NCBI RefSeq assembly: GCF_000336615.1
Contig: NZ_AOLW01000047.1
Span: 103,701-167,700 of the forward strand
Reading direction: 5' to 3'
From: Haloarcula amylolytica JCM 13557
GTDB taxonomy: Archaea > Halobacteriota > Halobacteria > Halobacteriales > Haloarculaceae
Length of the DNA: 64,000 bases
Part shown: one piece after another, positions 62,064 to 64,000 of the stretch
Numbering within the stretch: the stretch's first letter is position 1
How the letters are laid out: each line of letters begins with the position of its first letter
Translations under genes and position numbers: made by a program
Notes under the pieces: model-generated
What the model was told of the DNA's origin: nothing
The model's input: only the letters and a program-made list of their open reading frames with translations
Database searches by the model: none

Positions 62064-63060
62064 CGAGCCGCCACGCGGCTCGGAATCTCGAACGGGGAGC
62101 GAAGCGACCCGTGAGCCAGAAGACGATGACGAGGATATTCCGCTCGATATCACCGGCCACGAGGACCGCGAGCCGCCCGGAGACTCAGGCGATGCGGCGG
62201 CGCTGTTGGGCAATTCCACTGACACTGCGGCTGACACACCTGAGCAGGCAAATTCAGACGAGCAGACTGCCGACGACGACGAGGACGTCGAACCGGTCGA
62301 GGTACTGGTCCAGCTCGCGGACGACGGCGAAATCGACCCGTGGGACATCGACGTGGTACGGGTCACTGACAAGTTCCTCCAGCGCATCGACGACGCGGAC
62401 CTGCGCACGTCGGGCCGGGCGCTGTTCTACGCGAGCGTCCTCATCCGGATGAAAAGCGACGCGATGCTGGGCGAGGGCGACGACGAGGAGGAGCCGGCCG
62501 AGCCGTGGGAGCAGGCGATGCACGAGGACGCACCCATCGAGGACCCGGATCCCTTCGCCGCGCTGGAATCGGAGATGGACCGCCGGCTCGAACGCCGGCG
62601 TGCCCGTGGGATGCCACAGACGCTCGACGAACTCGTTCGGGACCTCCGCGACGCCGAGCGCGAATCGTGGTGGAAGGAGTCCCGCGAGTACGACACCAGC
62701 GACTCCCCGAGCGGGTACGACCGCGGGACGCAGGAACTGGACTACCGCGGGGCCGACGACATGCGGCTGGACGAGGAGCCGTCAGCGGCGGACGTGACCG
62801 GGACGGCCCACGCCGAGAACATCGACGACATCATCGCCGACGTGCACGACGCCGTCCGCGAGCAGTACGACCAGGGCCGCGAGGAGGTGCTGTACCGCGA
62901 GGTCGACACCGCCGGCGGGACCCGCGTCGAGACGTTCCTCGGCCTCCTCTTTCTTGCCCACCGCGGCCAGGTCCGCCTCCAGCAGGACGACCTTTTCGGC
63001 GACCTCTGGATTCAGGACCCCAGCGCTGCGACCGGGTCGGACGAGGCTGTCGCGGACTGA
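62056..63060 (+). CDS. scpA: Segregation and condensation protein A
   Basis: A 334-residue kleisin that bridges SMC heads. An acidic, low-complexity N-terminal extension of about 75 residues precedes the conserved ScpA start (VEVLVQLADDGEIDPWDIDV). TDKFLQRIDDADLRTSGRAL and YASVLIRMKSDAML follow, and the C-terminal winged helix is VETFLGLLFLAHRGQVRLQQ. The start is ATG 62056, overlapping the smc stop. No scpB follows, as is usual in haloarchaea. Confidence 0.92.
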   Translation: MTSEPPRGSESRTGSEATREPEDDDEDIPLDITGHEDREPPGDSGDAAALLGNSTDTAADTPEQANSDEQTADDDEDVEPVEVLVQLADDGEIDPWDIDVVRVTDKFLQRIDDADLRTSGRALFYASVLIRMKSDAMLGEGDDEEEPAEPWEQAMHEDAPIEDPDPFAALESEMDRRLERRRARGMPQTLDELVRDLRDAERESWWKESREYDTSDSPSGYDRGTQELDYRGADDMRLDEEPSAADVTGTAHAENIDDIIADVHDAVREQYDQGREEVLYREVDTAGGTRVETFLGLLFLAHRGQVRLQQDDLFGDLWIQDPSAATGSDEAVAD

Positions 63061-63144
63061 CTGGTTCAGTTGCGGCGACGGCTCTCCGTGCGCACAGCGG
63101 GGCCAGCAAACAGGTTCAAACGGGTCGAACCCCAAACGCGAGTA

Positions 63145-64000
63145 ATGGCGACCCAGTCCTCGCCGCCGGAGTTACCGGACCCGGAAGCGCTCGCAGACTC
63201 GTTCTACGTCTACGAGGTCGACAGGACCGCCGAGGACGGCGTCCGGTATTACGGCGAGCCGATGACCGAGTCCGAACAGGTCATCCACCGCATCGCACCG
63301 GCGTTCCGTCAGCGCGGGTATCGCGTCGCGCTCAAGCGGGAGATGGGCGAGTGGGTCCTGATCGCGCGGGAGCGGTCGCTCGGCGTCGACGGCATCCCGT
63401 GGCTGAACGTCGGGCTCGCCGTCCTGACGCTGTTGTCGACGCTGTACGCCGGGACCCGCTGGTACGGGCTGTCTGTGCTCGACGAGCCGACAGCCATGCT
63501 CGAGGCGTGGCCCTTCGCCGCCGCTGCACTGGGAATCCTTGCGATTCACGAGTTCGGCCACTACGTCATGAGCCGCTACCACGAGGTCGAGGCGAGCCTG
63601 CCGTACTTCCTGCCGTTCCCGAACGTGCTCGGGACGCTGGGCGCGGTCATCAGCATGAACGACCACATCCCCGACCGGAAGGCCCTGTTCGACATCGGCG
63701 TCGCCGGTCCGCTGGCGGGCCTCGCCGCGACAGTCGTCGTGACCGCCATCGGCGTGACGCTCCCGCCGGTGGAGGTAACCCGCGGCATCGTCACGAACAT
63801 CGAACTCGGCTACCCGCTGCTGTTGCAGGGCATCGCGGCGGTGATGGGTGAACAACTGGAGTACGCGAACCCGCAGCTCCTCCCGAACCCGGTCGTCATC
63901 GGCGGCTGGGGGGGGGCGTTCGTGACCTTCCTGAACCTTCTGCCGGTCGGTCAACTCGACGGCGCACACGTCGCCCGCTCGCTGTTCGGCGACCGCCTGT
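63145..64000 (+). CDS. Site-2 protease family (M50) metalloprotease, C-terminus outside window
   Basis: The frame is open from ATG 63145 to the window end (285 codons). A soluble N-terminal part of about 85 residues precedes the membrane helices. The zinc motif is AIHEFGHYVMSR (HEFGH at 135-139), and the second ligand motif NLLPVGQLDGAHV is near the visible end. These match the M50 intramembrane protease family, which cleaves membrane-bound regulators. The gene lies 84 bases after scpA. The substrate is unknown. Confidence 0.9.
   Translation, partial: MATQSSPPELPDPEALADSFYVYEVDRTAEDGVRYYGEPMTESEQVIHRIAPAFRQRGYRVALKREMGEWVLIARERSLGVDGIPWLNVGLAVLTLLSTLYAGTRWYGLSVLDEPTAMLEAWPFAAAALGILAIHEFGHYVMSRYHEVEASLPYFLPFPNVLGTLGAVISMNDHIPDRKALFDIGVAGPLAGLAATVVVTAIGVTLPPVEVTRGIVTNIELGYPLLLQGIAAVMGEQLEYANPQLLPNPVVIGGWGGAFVTFLNLLPVGQLDGAHVARSLFGDRL

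Noticed and set aside
1..64000. CRISPR array or intact insertion sequence
   Set aside because: No regularly spaced repeats of the right size and no transposase or integrase gene are visible on either strand.

Overview
This window is a 64 kb piece of a haloarchaeal chromosome, most like Haloarcula. The evidence is high GC content, strongly acidic proteins, TATA boxes about 26-30 bases upstream of many start codons (leaderless transcripts), a halorhodopsin, Bat-type (HTH_10) sensor-regulators, HalOD1 and LWR-salt proteins, archaeal information-processing genes (RpoP, L37Ae, prefoldin beta, Pcc1, AspRS, GatB, SMC/ScpA) and archaeal lipid enzymes (UppS, GGGP synthase). Genes are dense, on both strands, and often convergent with overlaps of a few bases. 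I see no CRISPR array, prophage or intact transposon.

Layout. 1-4.4 kb: a partial DUF92 membrane protein, a degenerate cis-prenyltransferase facing a canonical UppS, and two tandem cold-shock genes. 4.4-7.6 kb: a heme operon (fused siroheme decarboxylase, SirC, HemA). 7.6-16.5 kb: pterin dehydratase, LWR-salt protein, HAD, a reduced MoeA-like protein, GIDE-domain protein, Hsp20, UbiB kinase, GNAT, sulfatase-like protein with GtrA, and MoxR. 16.6-21.6 kb: tRNA-Ser(CGA) with a duplicated 3' end, DUF2070, GuaAA, histidine kinase, HNH protein, DUF192. 21.7-25.1 kb: a citramalate/isopropylmalate synthase behind a possible leader of small ORFs, a class I terpene synthase-like gene and an AT-rich intergenic stretch. 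25-30 kb: Bat-type sensor, HAD, DUF151, and a secreted acidic protein behind helically phased repeats. 30-35.5 kb: prefoldin beta/DUF3194, a UPF0175-PIN toxin-antitoxin pair, pantoate kinase, DUF2103, L37Ae-RpoP-Pcc1. 35.5-43.1 kb: membrane proteins, a second Bat-type regulator, an HTH protein, aldo/keto reductase and halorhodopsin. 43.4-51.3 kb: AspRS, an ABC transporter operon, an Lrp/TrkA-N/APC-permease cluster and GGGP synthase. 51.5-64 kb: Rieske protein, topoisomerase I, GatB, a DUF7518-SMC-ScpA condensin operon and a truncated site-2 protease.

How genes work together. The heme genes cover tRNA-Glu to glutamate-1-semialdehyde, precorrin-2 to sirohydrochlorin, and siroheme to didecarboxysiroheme. 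AspRS with non-discriminating-type residues and GatB fit tRNA-dependent amidation. SMC and ScpA form the condensin core. Lrp, TrkA-N and APC permease look like a regulated amino-acid uptake unit. A Bat-type regulator lies 1.5 kb upstream of halorhodopsin, whose promoter carries a match to the known Bat upstream activator skeleton.

The most notable items are the terpene cyclase-like protein with intact metal-binding motifs, the Bat-type activator site in front of halorhodopsin, the catalytically degenerate cis-prenyltransferase beside UppS, and the small-ORF leader before the citramalate/isopropylmalate synthase. All calls come from reading the sequence; no database search was run.
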